Origin: JBKEAJ01 sp047972135
GTDB taxonomy: Bacteria > Bacteroidota > Bacteroidia > Bacteroidales > Prolixibacteraceae
Reading direction: 5' to 3'
NCBI GenBank assembly: GCA_047972135.1
Contig: JBKEAJ010000141.1
Coordinates: 1-16,597 of the forward strand
Length of the DNA stretch: 16,597 bases
Of the stretch, positions 1 through 8,359 are shown piece by piece. The position numbers were made by a program, and so were the translations under genes. How positions within the stretch are numbered: the stretch's first letter is position 1; every line of letters begins with the position of its first letter. The notes under the pieces are model-generated. The model searched no databases. It saw only the letters and a program-made list of their open reading frames with translations, and was not told the DNA's origin.

Positions 1-648
1 ATAGCAGTTGTGATTAAGACTACCGACAGACTGTCTGCCATTCAGATAAAACAAGCCGAAGACAAGCAGACACTCCTGCAACATGAACTTCAATATTTAA
101 AATATCAACTACAACCACATTTCTTCTTTAACTCGCTGAATACCATCTACTCGCTGATAGATTTAGATAGCGAAAAAGCAAAAGAAACTGTACACGATTT
201 GGGGACGCTAATGCGCTATCTGCTCTATCGCACCGACGAGGAAAAAGTAGATTTGGCTCAAGAAGTGTCGTTTATTGAGCAGTATATCAGTCTTATGCAG
301 CTGAGAATGCGTAAAAACACGACTATAAAAACTGATTTCCCAAAGGATGTACCACTGCTTGCCATTGCTCCCCTTTTGTTTATTCCCATTGTGGAGAATG
401 CTTTTAAACATGGAGTGTCAGCCACCGAAGCATCGGCACTGATTTTTAATTTGAAAATTGATGGTAAGAGTATAACTTTCACGGGCGAAAACACCGATTT
501 TGCAAAAAGCGAGCAGGATAAAAGCGGCTCGGGAATAGGAATAGAGAATCTGAAAAAACGTCTTAACCTGCTGTACCCAAATCGTCATACATACAGCAAC
601 CAAGCTCGTGATGGCAGATACTATACCGTGTTAGAAATTAAGGTGTAG
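1..648 (+). CDS. LytS/YehU-type sensor histidine kinase, C-terminal part (5' end outside window)
   Basis: This is the cytoplasmic catalytic end of a sensor kinase that phosphorylates a LytTR-type response regulator. The frame is open from base 1, and a GTG at 10 is probably internal, so the gene begins before the window; the usual N-terminal membrane segments would lie there. Counting from that GTG, the His_kinase phosphoacceptor box reads QLQPHFFFNSLNTI with His37. The HATPase N-box is IPIVENAFKHG (about 125-135) and the G-box is GSGIGIENLKKRL (about 172-185). This arrangement (HisKA-like PF06580 plus HATPase) is that of the LytS/YehU family. No response regulator follows it. The next gene converges from the other strand after 26 bp. 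A LytTR regulator lies 2.6 kb away on the opposite strand and is the likely partner, though another could lie to the left of the window. Family identity is secure; the signal sensed is unknown. Confidence 0.93.
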   Translation: MAVVIKTTDRLSAIQIKQAEDKQTLLQHELQYLKYQLQPHFFFNSLNTIYSLIDLDSEKAKETVHDLGTLMRYLLYRTDEEKVDLAQEVSFIEQYISLMQLRMRKNTTIKTDFPKDVPLLAIAPLLFIPIVENAFKHGVSATEASALIFNLKIDGKSITFTGENTDFAKSEQDKSGSGIGIENLKKRLNLLYPNRHTYSNQARDGRYYTVLEIKV

Positions 649-674
649 ATATAACAAAATCATACTACCAATTT

Positions 675-1880
675 TTAATTCAGAAACTCATAGATAGGTG
701 TCATCTTAATATGTCTACCGTCTTTCTCAAAATCATCCTTTTGATTTAGAGTTATGATTAGTCCAGTATCTATGTCTAAATCCTGCATTGCTCCATACAA
801 ACCCTTAAATTCCCTGTCGAAGTTCTCGTTGTTTATTGTTAGACAAACTTGTATGGCTTCTGCTATGACGTTCTTGTGCCTTACTATAAAATCACATTCC
901 CCACGATTTTTGTAGTAAAAAATCTGTTGATACTTTCTACGTAGATGTAAGAACACAAGGTTTTCCAAGCGTCTACCCATATTTTCGCTTGTAGATATAG
1001 CATTTTCTGTATATAAGCCCATATCCATGACGTAAACCTTGTTGGGATTGCGAGCTTGTACCTTCAACGAATGACTGTACATAGGTATAAAGTCTAATAA
1101 ATATGCATCCTTGAGAAAAGAAAAATACTCCAGAAAACTTGTTGGTGATTTTATACCAAACATCCCTGCTAGCCTACTTGCAGAAATAGGATTAGCTATA
1201 TTGCTTATCAAAAACACCGTCAGTTGACGCAAGGAAGTGATATTCCTGATAGAATGTCTTACTGCTATGTCTCTCATGAGTATATCGTCGACTAGAGTGC
1301 TGAGAATATTGGGTATTCCTGTTTTAACATATTCGGGAATACCGCCTGCTTTCAGATAAGCCATCACCGCCTCCTCTCCATTGTTAATACTCTTGTATCG
1401 GATAAACTCAGAATATGAAAAAGAAAACAATTCCATTGATAAATGTCTTCCCGTCAAATGAGTCCCTAATTCTACACTCAGCATGGAGGCATTAGAACCA
1501 CTTATAAAAACCTTGTAGCCCTCTCTAAGAACTTGATTTATATACTTTTCCCAGCCTTCAATAATTTGTATTTCATCGAAAAAAATTGCTTCGATTTCCC
1601 TCCTTTTCACTTCTTTGTGGATACGATTAAAGTCGTCAAGCTCAAATCCGGACAGGCGTATATCTTCAAAATTAAGATACATTGCACCTTTGTAATCCCT
1701 ATGCAATAATTGTAATAGCAAAGTACTTTTCCCACAACGGCGTATACCAGTTATGATAGTAGCGAATGAGTCAGCAACAGGAATATGAGACAGAGCATCG
1801 CGAGTAAATCCTAAATCTTGCTTTAATAAAATATCTCTTTGTGAGTCTATTACAAATGCTATTTCGTCTTGTCGTATCAT
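675..1880 (-). CDS. AAA_14/DUF4143 family ATPase (first of two)
   Basis: A 401-residue P-loop ATPase of the widespread AAA_14 plus DUF4143 family, whose cellular role is not well defined. Walker A is GIRRCGKST (residues 45-53), Walker B is AIFFDEIQ with D102 and E103, and a sensor-1-like SGSN lies at 127-130. A winged-helix-like middle region is followed by the DUF4143 end, which contains RRLENLVFLHLRR and ECDFIV. The latter region resembles a PD-(D/E)XK nuclease fold, but the usual E-x-K is replaced by AIQVC (Q354), so nuclease activity is doubtful. The ATG at 1880 is followed directly by the N-terminal helix region and is a natural start. A promoter and a tandem 23-bp repeat lie just upstream, so it is probably transcribed on its own although a second ATPase precedes it on the same strand. 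The two proteins share architecture but differ along their length. Confidence 0.9.
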   Translation of the reverse strand: MIRQDEIAFVIDSQRDILLKQDLGFTRDALSHIPVADSFATIITGIRRCGKSTLLLQLLHRDYKGAMYLNFEDIRLSGFELDDFNRIHKEVKRREIEAIFFDEIQIIEGWEKYINQVLREGYKVFISGSNASMLSVELGTHLTGRHLSMELFSFSYSEFIRYKSINNGEEAVMAYLKAGGIPEYVKTGIPNILSTLVDDILMRDIAVRHSIRNITSLRQLTVFLISNIANPISASRLAGMFGIKSPTSFLEYFSFLKDAYLLDFIPMYSHSLKVQARNPNKVYVMDMGLYTENAISTSENMGRRLENLVFLHLRRKYQQIFYYKNRGECDFIVRHKNVIAEAIQVCLTINNENFDREFKGLYGAMQDLDIDTGLIITLNQKDDFEKDGRHIKMTPIYEFLN

Positions 1881-1904
1881 ATCCTCAGTATTTAAACAAT
1901 GTTT

Positions 1905-1950
1905 CTTTCAGTGCAAATGTAAGAAATCTTTCAGTATAAATGAAAGAAAT
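1905..1950. repeat. Tandem 23-bp direct repeat over the ATPase promoter
   Basis: Two head-to-tail copies, 1905-1927 and 1928-1950, match at 20 of 23 positions. Both begin CTTTCAGT and end AAGAAAT. The second copy holds a perfect inverted repeat, CTTTCA-N7-TGAAAG (1928-1946). On the - strand, copy one carries the -7 box and copy two carries the -33 region, so this looks like a paired operator. No binding protein is known from the sequence. Confidence 0.85.
1914..1945 (-). promoter_or_regulatory. Bacteroidota-type promoter for the first DUF4143 ATPase
   Basis: Reading the - strand, TACATTTG (1921-1914) matches the Bacteroidota -7 consensus TAnnTTTG. A TTTC at 1945-1942 stands 20 nt upstream in the place of the -33 TTTG. 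The ATG at 1880 follows 33 nt after the -7 box. This is a motif match only; the transcription start is not measured. Confidence 0.55.
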
Positions 1951-1982
1951 GTGCTAAAAGATTGCTGAACAAGGAGGTCCAG

Positions 1983-3197
1983 TTAGTCCCCTTCTTTAGA
2001 CAAAAAATCTCGCACATAAATGTGCTTGATTCCTTCATAGCTATTCTCAGAAGAACGCTCGCTTGATATTACAATCTTCGGATAGTTGTCTTTTATCTTT
2101 AGTAGATTGCCAAACTCTCGCTCTATGGTTTTGGGCGTCGATAGTTCAATGGCAACCTGCACATATAAGGTTTCGCCATTGCGAGTACAAACAAAATCAA
2201 TCTCTGCGGTTGATATCGAGCCTACTTTTACATCATAGCCACAAAATAGCAAGTGATTGCATACGAGGTTTTCCAATCGCTTAGCTCTATCCTGCGGTTT
2301 GTATCCTGCAATAGCGTTGTGGATTCCCAAATTCTCGAAGAAATATTTTTCTCCACGTTCAAACAGTCGCTTGCCTGCAATGTCATACCTGCCTATTCTG
2401 TGCACCACGAATGCTTCAGCAAGTGAGCTTGCATAACCGGAAACCTGATTGGGAGAAATCTTCACTTTCTGATTTTTCATAAAGTCGCTTATGCTTTTTG
2501 AGGAGAATAGGCTTCCAGTGTTGTTTGCCAAGAACCTAATTAGTTGTTCTAGGAATGCGGTGTTGCGAATATTTTTCCGTTTCACAACATCACGAAGCAC
2601 AATTGTAGAATAAACACTTCGGATATATTCCATAATCACCGCTTCGTTCATAGGCAGGTGTATCAGGTATGGCAAGCCTCCAAAGCGTGTATACTTTTCT
2701 AGCGAGTCATCATCGTTGGGAAGATCGTGGAAACTTAGAAATTCAATATATGACAAGCTGTATATTCTAAATTCAACATATCTGCCTCCAAGCTCATTTG
2801 CCAAGTCGCTAGAAAATATATCCGAATTACTTCCAGTGATATAGATGTCGTTGTTATCGTCCAAAGCAAGCGACCGAATTGTAATCTTAAAGTCAGAAAT
2901 TTCTTGTATCTCATCAATGAAGATGTAGTTCTTTTTGTGATTTTTCAATCTTTCGGATATATAGGTATAAAGCTCTTTGTGAGAGATGATGTCTATAAAC
3001 TCTATATCTTCTTTGTTGATGTAGATTATGTTTGCATCCTCATCTCCTTTGCAAATTAAATCAATAAGCTGAAAAAGGATATAGCTTTTACCCACACGCC
3101 GATGACCAATCATTACCTTGACAATGGGCGTATCCATAAACGGTTTAATGCGATTTATGTATGTATTGCGTTGGTGTATTTTACTTGGAAACTTCAT
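1983..3197 (-). CDS. AAA_14/DUF4143 family ATPase (second of two)
   Basis: A 404-residue P-loop ATPase of the same AAA_14/DUF4143 family as its downstream neighbour, but clearly not a recent duplicate. I chose the ATG at 3197. A GTG at 3206 would add three residues, but the GTGAGAATT run there looks more like leader or ribosome-binding sequence. Walker A is GHRRVGKS (31-38), Walker B is YIFIDEIQ (D95, E96), and TGSN lies at 121-124. The C-terminal DUF4143 part has KRLENLVCNHLL and EIDFVC, followed by YVQVA where an active PD-(D/E)XK enzyme would have E-x-K, so the nuclease-like fold is probably inactive. It is transcribed in the same direction as the LytTR gene 100 bp upstream, with its own candidate promoter in that gap. 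A 102-bp gap separates it from the next ATPase. Biological role is unknown. Confidence 0.9.
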   Translation of the reverse strand: MKFPSKIHQRNTYINRIKPFMDTPIVKVMIGHRRVGKSYILFQLIDLICKGDEDANIIYINKEDIEFIDIISHKELYTYISERLKNHKKNYIFIDEIQEISDFKITIRSLALDDNNDIYITGSNSDIFSSDLANELGGRYVEFRIYSLSYIEFLSFHDLPNDDDSLEKYTRFGGLPYLIHLPMNEAVIMEYIRSVYSTIVLRDVVKRKNIRNTAFLEQLIRFLANNTGSLFSSKSISDFMKNQKVKISPNQVSGYASSLAEAFVVHRIGRYDIAGKRLFERGEKYFFENLGIHNAIAGYKPQDRAKRLENLVCNHLLFCGYDVKVGSISTAEIDFVCTRNGETLYVQVAIELSTPKTIEREFGNLLKIKDNYPKIVISSERSSENSYEGIKHIYVRDFLSKEGD

Positions 3198-3240
3198 AAT
3201 TCTCACTTTTGAATATTATAAATACGATTATAATTCTCCT

Positions 3241-3273
3241 CAAAAATAGCAATTATTATAATCATACTTACAA
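3241..3273 (-). promoter_or_regulatory. Candidate promoter for the second DUF4143 ATPase
   Basis: On the - strand a TATTTTTG (3248-3241) fits the TAnnTTTG -7 box, with a TTG (3273-3271) 22 nt upstream. The spacer is at the long end of the usual range. The site is 43 nt before the chosen ATG and inside the gap after the response-regulator gene. Confidence 0.4.
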
Positions 3274-3297
3274 TAATCGGCAAAAACTTCACATATA

Positions 3298-4023
3298 TCA
3301 CCTCAGCATCTTTCCCTGCAAATATTCGTCAAAGGCTTCCTTGTATTGAGGGGCAACGGTGATACGCTGTTTACCAATAATCACCTGACTTCTCTCCAAG
3401 CTGTCAATCTTGTCTAAGGCAACGATAAACGAGCGGTGAAGGCGCATAAACAGAGCTGAGGGAAGCTCGCTTTCAAGTTTTTTCATGCTGATTAGAGACA
3501 ATATAGGCTTCGGACTGCTTGCGAGGTAGAATTTAGCATAATCCTTCATTCCCTCAATATAGAGGATGTCTTTAAGATAAATCTTAAGCTGACGATATTC
3601 TGATTTTACAAATATAAATTCCTTATTGTCAGTGAGATATTGTGCTTGAGCATCGATGCTTTTATTCATTTCCAGCACTTTGTTGGCGGCAGCGAGAAAC
3701 TCCGAATAATTGAAAGGTTTTAGCAGATAATCGACAGCATTCACTTTGTAGCCATCTATAGCGTATCGGTCGAAAGCTGTGGTAAAAACCAGTTTAGTGC
3801 TTTTGGGCAGGTGCTTAGCAAACTCCAGTCCGCTGAGATCGGGCATCTGAATATCCGAGAATACCACATCCACCGGAGCGTTGGCATTCAGGTATTCCAT
3901 CACCTCGAAAGCACTTTCGCACACTGCCTTCAAGTCAAGAAAAGGAGTTTTCTCGACATAGCTTTGTAGCAGAGCCAGTGCCATCGGTTCATCGTCGACT
4001 ATTAAACACGAAAGTTGTTGCAT
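3298..4023 (-). CDS. LytTR-family response regulator
   Basis: A 241-residue two-component regulator of the LytR/AlgR type: a phosphorylatable receiver followed by a LytTR DNA-binding domain. With the ATG at 4023 as start (MQQLSCLIVDDEP), the acidic pair is D10/D11, the phosphoacceptor is D57 in FSDIQMPDLSG, T81/T82 and K102 (LLKPF) complete the active site, and the receiver ends near residue 120. The LytTR domain covers about 135-235, with DILYIEGMKDYAKFY and FMRLHRSFIVALDKI. An ATG at 4035 would add four residues (MVNA) and cannot be excluded. The length is normal. The kinase fragment at the left edge is of the matching LytS class but lies on the other strand beyond two ATPase genes, so pairing is an inference. 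No clear promoter was found. Confidence 0.93.
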   Translation of the reverse strand: MQQLSCLIVDDEPMALALLQSYVEKTPFLDLKAVCESAFEVMEYLNANAPVDVVFSDIQMPDLSGLEFAKHLPKSTKLVFTTAFDRYAIDGYKVNAVDYLLKPFNYSEFLAAANKVLEMNKSIDAQAQYLTDNKEFIFVKSEYRQLKIYLKDILYIEGMKDYAKFYLASSPKPILSLISMKKLESELPSALFMRLHRSFIVALDKIDSLERSQVIIGKQRITVAPQYKEAFDEYLQGKMLR

Positions 4024-4035
4024 AGCATTCACCAT

Positions 4036-4521
4036 ACAGCGAAGATAGCTTTTAAGTTGCTAATTTCAAAATTGTATGTCTATGATTGCTACATTCATTC
4101 TTCAGCCCATCTATTGTATTTCATCGCAATATCGTAGTATTGCAGTATCAATCTGTCCATCCTCTATCGTCATTACGAGCGCAGCGTGGCAATCTGTTCT
4201 TCGTTGTAGGAGATTGCTTCGTCGCCAGCTCCTCGCAATGACGTTCGTTTATTTGGCTGTTTCATTAATCATTAAATTGCTTATAGCCTAAAGCGTACGG
4301 CATATAACATTTTTAATCCTTAAACAAGGCTGCTTGCGTATTTTGGCTGAATAGTTACATACTAGGAAAAATAAATAGTAAGTTATTGAGTACTGCCCAA
4401 ATCTTGTTGTGACTGACTGTCAGCACATTATCAATCAATGTTTAAAACTTTGATGTCCCTCATAGAGCTTCTAAAAGATATGATTGCTAAATTTGTTGAG
4501 TAGCAAAAAGTATAGAATAAT
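4036..4521. other. Intergenic region before dnaE
   Basis: This 490-bp gap between the divergent response regulator and dnaE holds no credible gene. A 71-codon frame at 4076-4291 runs through a palindromic repeat and has no protein character. Contents seen: the 76-bp hairpin element at 4168-4243; a short palindrome CTGACTGTCAG at 4413-4423 that could be an operator; and TAAATTTG at 4488-4495, which fits a -7 promoter box 26 nt before the dnaE ATG but has no good -33 partner. The rest is AT-rich and without recognisable features. Confidence 0.6.
4168..4243. repeat. 76-bp hairpin repeat element (MITE/REP-like)
   Basis: The element begins CGTCATTACGAG and ends CTCGCAATGACG, which are inverted copies with one mismatch. 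Internal arms GCAATCT (4189-4195) and AGATTGC (4211-4217) are also exact inverted copies, so nearly the whole element can fold into one long hairpin. Short dispersed repeats with ends like CGTCATTGCGAG are a recurrent type in bacterial genomes. No target-site duplication is visible. Only one copy lies in this window. Confidence 0.75.
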
Positions 4522-7500
4522 ATGAAAGCATTTGTCCACCTACATTTACACTCACAGTATTCTGTCCAAGACGGAGCAGGCAGTATTGACGAAATTGTTG
4601 CGAGAGCTGTGCAGTATGAAATGCCCGCTGTTGCCCTTACCGACCACGGTGTTATGACCGGGATAAAGGATTTTCACGGCAAATGCAAGAAAGCTGGAAT
4701 TAAACCTATTCTAGGTTGCGAGGCCTACATCAGCCGTCGCGACCATAAGTTGAAAAGCTCTAAGGAAGACCGCTATGGTCGCCACCTTGTGATTTTAGCA
4801 AAGAATAAAATAGGCTATCAAAATCTCCTGAAACTGACAACAGAAGCTGCTCTAGTAGGCGACTACTACCGCCCTCGTGTCAGCAAAGAGTATCTGGCAG
4901 AACACAAGGAGGGACTTATTGTGCTTTCGGCATGTCTCGGTGGTGTACTGTCGGACTATCTGAAAGACGGTAAATACGAAGAGGCTCTTGAGGATGCAAA
5001 GTGGTATAAAGAGACTTTTGGCGATGATTTCTATGTGGAATTGCAACGTCACGAAAATGTGCGTCACCCTGACACTATAAGTACTTGGGAATTACAGAAA
5101 AAAGTCAACCCTCATCTTATAAAAATTGCCAAGGAGCTGAACATAAAGATGGTAGCAACAAATGATGTACACTTCGTCGACGCAAAGGATGTCACCAAGC
5201 ATGACATATTGGTGTGCTTATCGACAGGAAAGAAACTAACCGACGAAGATCGCTTAAGGTACACAGGTGAAGAATGGTTGAAGTCGGGCGATGATATGCT
5301 TGCCATATTCGACGATATGCCTGAACTGATAGACAATACTGTGGAAATTGCAGAAAAAGTGGAAGTCTACGAGCTTAACCATGAGCCTATTATGCCGATG
5401 TTTAAAATTCCTGAGGACTTCGGTACAGAAGATAGCTACAAAGCAAAGTTTACTCTCGAACAATTGAAAGAAGATTTTGGTAAAGATGGAGTTAAGAATA
5501 TTGGCGAAGAGTACGATAAACTGCTCAGAGTTAAGCTAGAAGCTGATTATCTCAGACACCTTACTTTTGAAGGAGCAAAACGACTTTATCCCGAAGAACT
5601 TGACAACAAAATTAAGGATGCTATAGATTTTGAACTAGATACCATCAAAACAATGGGCTATCCCGGATACTTCTTGATAGTTTCAGACTTTATAAACGAA
5701 GCACGCAGGCAGGGAACACTCGTAGGACCCGGACGTGGCTCCGCAGCAGGAAGTGTGGTGGCATACTGTACCGGTATTACTACTATCGACCCAATAGCAT
5801 GGGATTTGCTTTTTGAACGTTTCCTTAATCCCGATCGGGTATCGCTACCGGATATAGACGTTGACTTCGACGACAAGGGACGTGAGGACATATTGAGATG
5901 GGTACAAAACAAGTATGGAGTCGACAAGGTGTCTGCCATCGGTACAGTAGGAACTATGGCTGCAAAGATGTCTATTAAAGACGTAGCTAGAGTACTCGAT
6001 TTGCCAATACCCGAGTCGAATAGGCTCGCAAAACTCGTTCCCGATAAACCTGTGGGTATAAAATTAAAGAACGCATACAACGAAATATTGGCAAAAGAGG
6101 ATGAACTTGGTGATTTGAATGCTGCCATAGACTTCTACGCCGCAGAAAATGCTAATGCCAAGAAAAAAGTTAAGAACGAAGAGGGAAAGATAGTGACGGA
6201 GGAAAAAGAGCAAAAAGAACAAGCTCGCGACCAAATGCTGTTTGACATTGCAACAGAGATTGCCATTGCTCGTGCCAATGGCAATGAAGTCATCATAGAC
6301 ACACTGAAATATGCCTGCAACCTTGAGGGATGTGTGCGTGGTAACGGAGTGCATGCTTGCGGTGTTATAATCAGTAAAACACCGATTGTGGAAAACTCTC
6401 CGCTCGCAAAAGCCAAAGATTCAACTATGCCCGTAACACAATATGATGGACACTTTGTGGAAGATGTCGGACTTATAAAAATGGACTTCTTGGGTCTGAA
6501 AACCATGTCCATCATCAAGGAGACCCTAAATACCGTCAAACTAGTGTATGGTGAAAAACTAGATATAAACAATATCCCACTCGACGACAAAAAAACCTTC
6601 CAACTGTTCGGTAATGGCGATACCACAGGAGTGTTTCAATTTGAGTCTGACGGTATGAAAAAATACTTGCGAATACTTAAACCTTCGCGAATCGACGACC
6701 TTGTTGCTATGAATGCCCTTTACAGACCCGGCCCGATGGATTATATACCAAACTTCGTCGACAGAAAACACGGAAAAGAACCTATTACCTACGACCACCC
6801 GCTGATGGAACGCTATCTGAAAGATACATACGGCGTTACGGTATATCAGGAGCAGGTTATGCTTTTGTCGAGAGAGCTTGCAGGATTTACCAGGGGCGAC
6901 TCCGATGTTTTGCGTAAAGCTATGGGGAAAAAGATGAAGGATAAAATGGCAGAATTAAAAGTCAAATTCGTAGACGGCTGTCTGGCAAATCCAAAATTTA
7001 TGTCAGGGTGTAAAGATACCAATAAAAAACCCGAAGAACTTATCGAAAAAATATGGACTGACTGGGAAGCCTTTGCCAGCTATGCTTTCAACAAATCTCA
7101 CTCGGTTTGCTATGCAGATATTGCATATCGATGTGGCTACCTCAAAGCTAACTATCCTGAAGCATTTATGTCGGCAATATTGACTTGTAATTTCAAAAAT
7201 GCCGATAAGGTGTCATTCTTTATGGACGAGTGTAATCGCATGGACATTCCCATCGAAGGATGTAATGTGAACAAAAGCCATAGTATGTTTATTGCAACTC
7301 CCGAAAAGGCTATTGCATACGGGCTTGCAGGAATAAAGTCAGTGGGCGAGAAATCTGTAGATGCCATTGTCGAGGAAAGAGAAAAATACGGGAAGTATAA
7401 GGATGTATATGACTTTGTGGAACGTGTAGACCTTAAGGCAGTTACAAAAGCAGTAATGAAAAACATTGCAACGGTGGGTGGCTTCGATTGTTTCGAGCAG

Positions 7501-8325
7501 TTTAACCGTCGTCAGTTTATAGAGACAAATGCTAAAAACGAGTGCTTTGCTGACAAACTCCATTGGTATGGTACTAAGGTTCAGGAAGAAAAAAATAGTA
7601 TCCAACTATCTCTCTTCGGTGATGATGCCGATATGATAGAGAAACCTCAAGCTCCTAAGCTCGATGAATTACCAGATATCGTAAAACTCAACTTGGAAAA
7701 AGAATTGGCAGGGGTTTATATGTCGGCTCATCCACTAGACAAATATAAGGTGGAAATAGATTTGTTATGTACAAAAAACATCAACCTAGAGTTTTTGAGC
7801 CATCCCGAAAATATATCCACTAAAAAAAATACTGAGTATGTCATTGCAGCAATGGTAATAGAGGCATACAACGGTCATTCCAAGAATAATAAACCTTTTA
7901 TAAAAATGACACTCGCCGATAAAAGTAATAAGTTAGACTTATTTCTCAACGGCAGGTCTTACGAACACTACGCACGCTATGCAATTAAAAATAATTTATT
8001 ACTGATAAAATGTAAGCCCTATAAGTCTTTTAGAGGAATGGAGCTAGGTATCGAGAAAATCACTCTTTTGCAGGAGGGAATGACGCAAGCATGCAACAGA
8101 TTGATAATAGATGCTTCATTAGATGTGCTGGATAAATTTTTCATAGAGGAATTTGGAAAACATACTAAAATGGGCAACACTCCCTTTGATATGACCATAT
8201 ACGATGTAACAACGGGGGATAAGGTTTCTCTGGAAACTTCTGTCGACAAAATAGACCCTAGCAATGAACTATTGATATTCTTGAACAAAACCAATGGCGT
8301 GAAAGTTAGCATAGATAAAAAATAA
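4522..8325 (+). CDS. dnaE: DNA polymerase III alpha subunit
   Basis: The replicative DNA polymerase catalytic subunit, 1267 residues, the long form usual in Bacteroidota. The N-terminal PHP domain opens with FVHLHLHSQYSVQDGAGS and continues with ALTDHGVMTG and ILGCEAYISRR. The polymerase core has GPGRGSAAGSVVAYC. The catalytic aspartates sit in LPDIDVDFDD (D444, D446), with the third in KMDFLGLKTM (D655). RPGPMDYIP and TYGVTVYQEQVM are also typical. A charged Lys/Glu-rich insert lies at about 545-575. The HhH region is followed by an OB-fold at about 1104-1175 (TEYVIAAMVIEAY onward). The ATG at 4522 directly precedes the PHP domain as in other family members. trxA follows after 34 bp with no terminator between, so the two are probably co-transcribed. 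Confidence 0.98.
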   Translation: MKAFVHLHLHSQYSVQDGAGSIDEIVARAVQYEMPAVALTDHGVMTGIKDFHGKCKKAGIKPILGCEAYISRRDHKLKSSKEDRYGRHLVILAKNKIGYQNLLKLTTEAALVGDYYRPRVSKEYLAEHKEGLIVLSACLGGVLSDYLKDGKYEEALEDAKWYKETFGDDFYVELQRHENVRHPDTISTWELQKKVNPHLIKIAKELNIKMVATNDVHFVDAKDVTKHDILVCLSTGKKLTDEDRLRYTGEEWLKSGDDMLAIFDDMPELIDNTVEIAEKVEVYELNHEPIMPMFKIPEDFGTEDSYKAKFTLEQLKEDFGKDGVKNIGEEYDKLLRVKLEADYLRHLTFEGAKRLYPEELDNKIKDAIDFELDTIKTMGYPGYFLIVSDFINEARRQGTLVGPGRGSAAGSVVAYCTGITTIDPIAWDLLFERFLNPDRVSLPDIDVDFDDKGREDILRWVQNKYGVDKVSAIGTVGTMAAKMSIKDVARVLDLPIPESNRLAKLVPDKPVGIKLKNAYNEILAKEDELGDLNAAIDFYAAENANAKKKVKNEEGKIVTEEKEQKEQARDQMLFDIATEIAIARANGNEVIIDTLKYACNLEGCVRGNGVHACGVIISKTPIVENSPLAKAKDSTMPVTQYDGHFVEDVGLIKMDFLGLKTMSIIKETLNTVKLVYGEKLDINNIPLDDKKTFQLFGNGDTTGVFQFESDGMKKYLRILKPSRIDDLVAMNALYRPGPMDYIPNFVDRKHGKEPITYDHPLMERYLKDTYGVTVYQEQVMLLSRELAGFTRGDSDVLRKAMGKKMKDKMAELKVKFVDGCLANPKFMSGCKDTNKKPEELIEKIWTDWEAFASYAFNKSHSVCYADIAYRCGYLKANYPEAFMSAILTCNFKNADKVSFFMDECNRMDIPIEGCNVNKSHSMFIATPEKAIAYGLAGIKSVGEKSVDAIVEEREKYGKYKDVYDFVERVDLKAVTKAVMKNIATVGGFDCFEQFNRRQFIETNAKNECFADKLHWYGTKVQEEKNSIQLSLFGDDADMIEKPQAPKLDELPDIVKLNLEKELAGVYMSAHPLDKYKVEIDLLCTKNINLEFLSHPENISTKKNTEYVIAAMVIEAYNGHSKNNKPFIKMTLADKSNKLDLFLNGRSYEHYARYAIKNNLLLIKCKPYKSFRGMELGIEKITLLQEGMTQACNRLIIDASLDVLDKFFIEEFGKHTKMGNTPFDMTIYDVTTGDKVSLETSVDKIDPSNELLIFLNKTNGVKVSIDKK

Positions 8326-8359
8326 GAATTAAATTTGCGGAAATAATAATTAGATAAAT

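Noticed and set aside
1971..1978. AAGGAGGT on the + strand, like a strong Shine-Dalgarno
   Set aside because: No + strand gene starts after it; it lies between two - strand genes.
4076..4291. 71-codon + strand reading frame before dnaE
   Set aside because: It runs through the 76-bp palindromic repeat, shows no domain or signal features, and is best explained as chance.
5658..6626. Long - strand reading frames (156 and 163 codons) inside dnaE
   Set aside because: They are antisense to an unmistakable DnaE polymerase core and have Ser/Phe-rich compositions typical of antisense frames.
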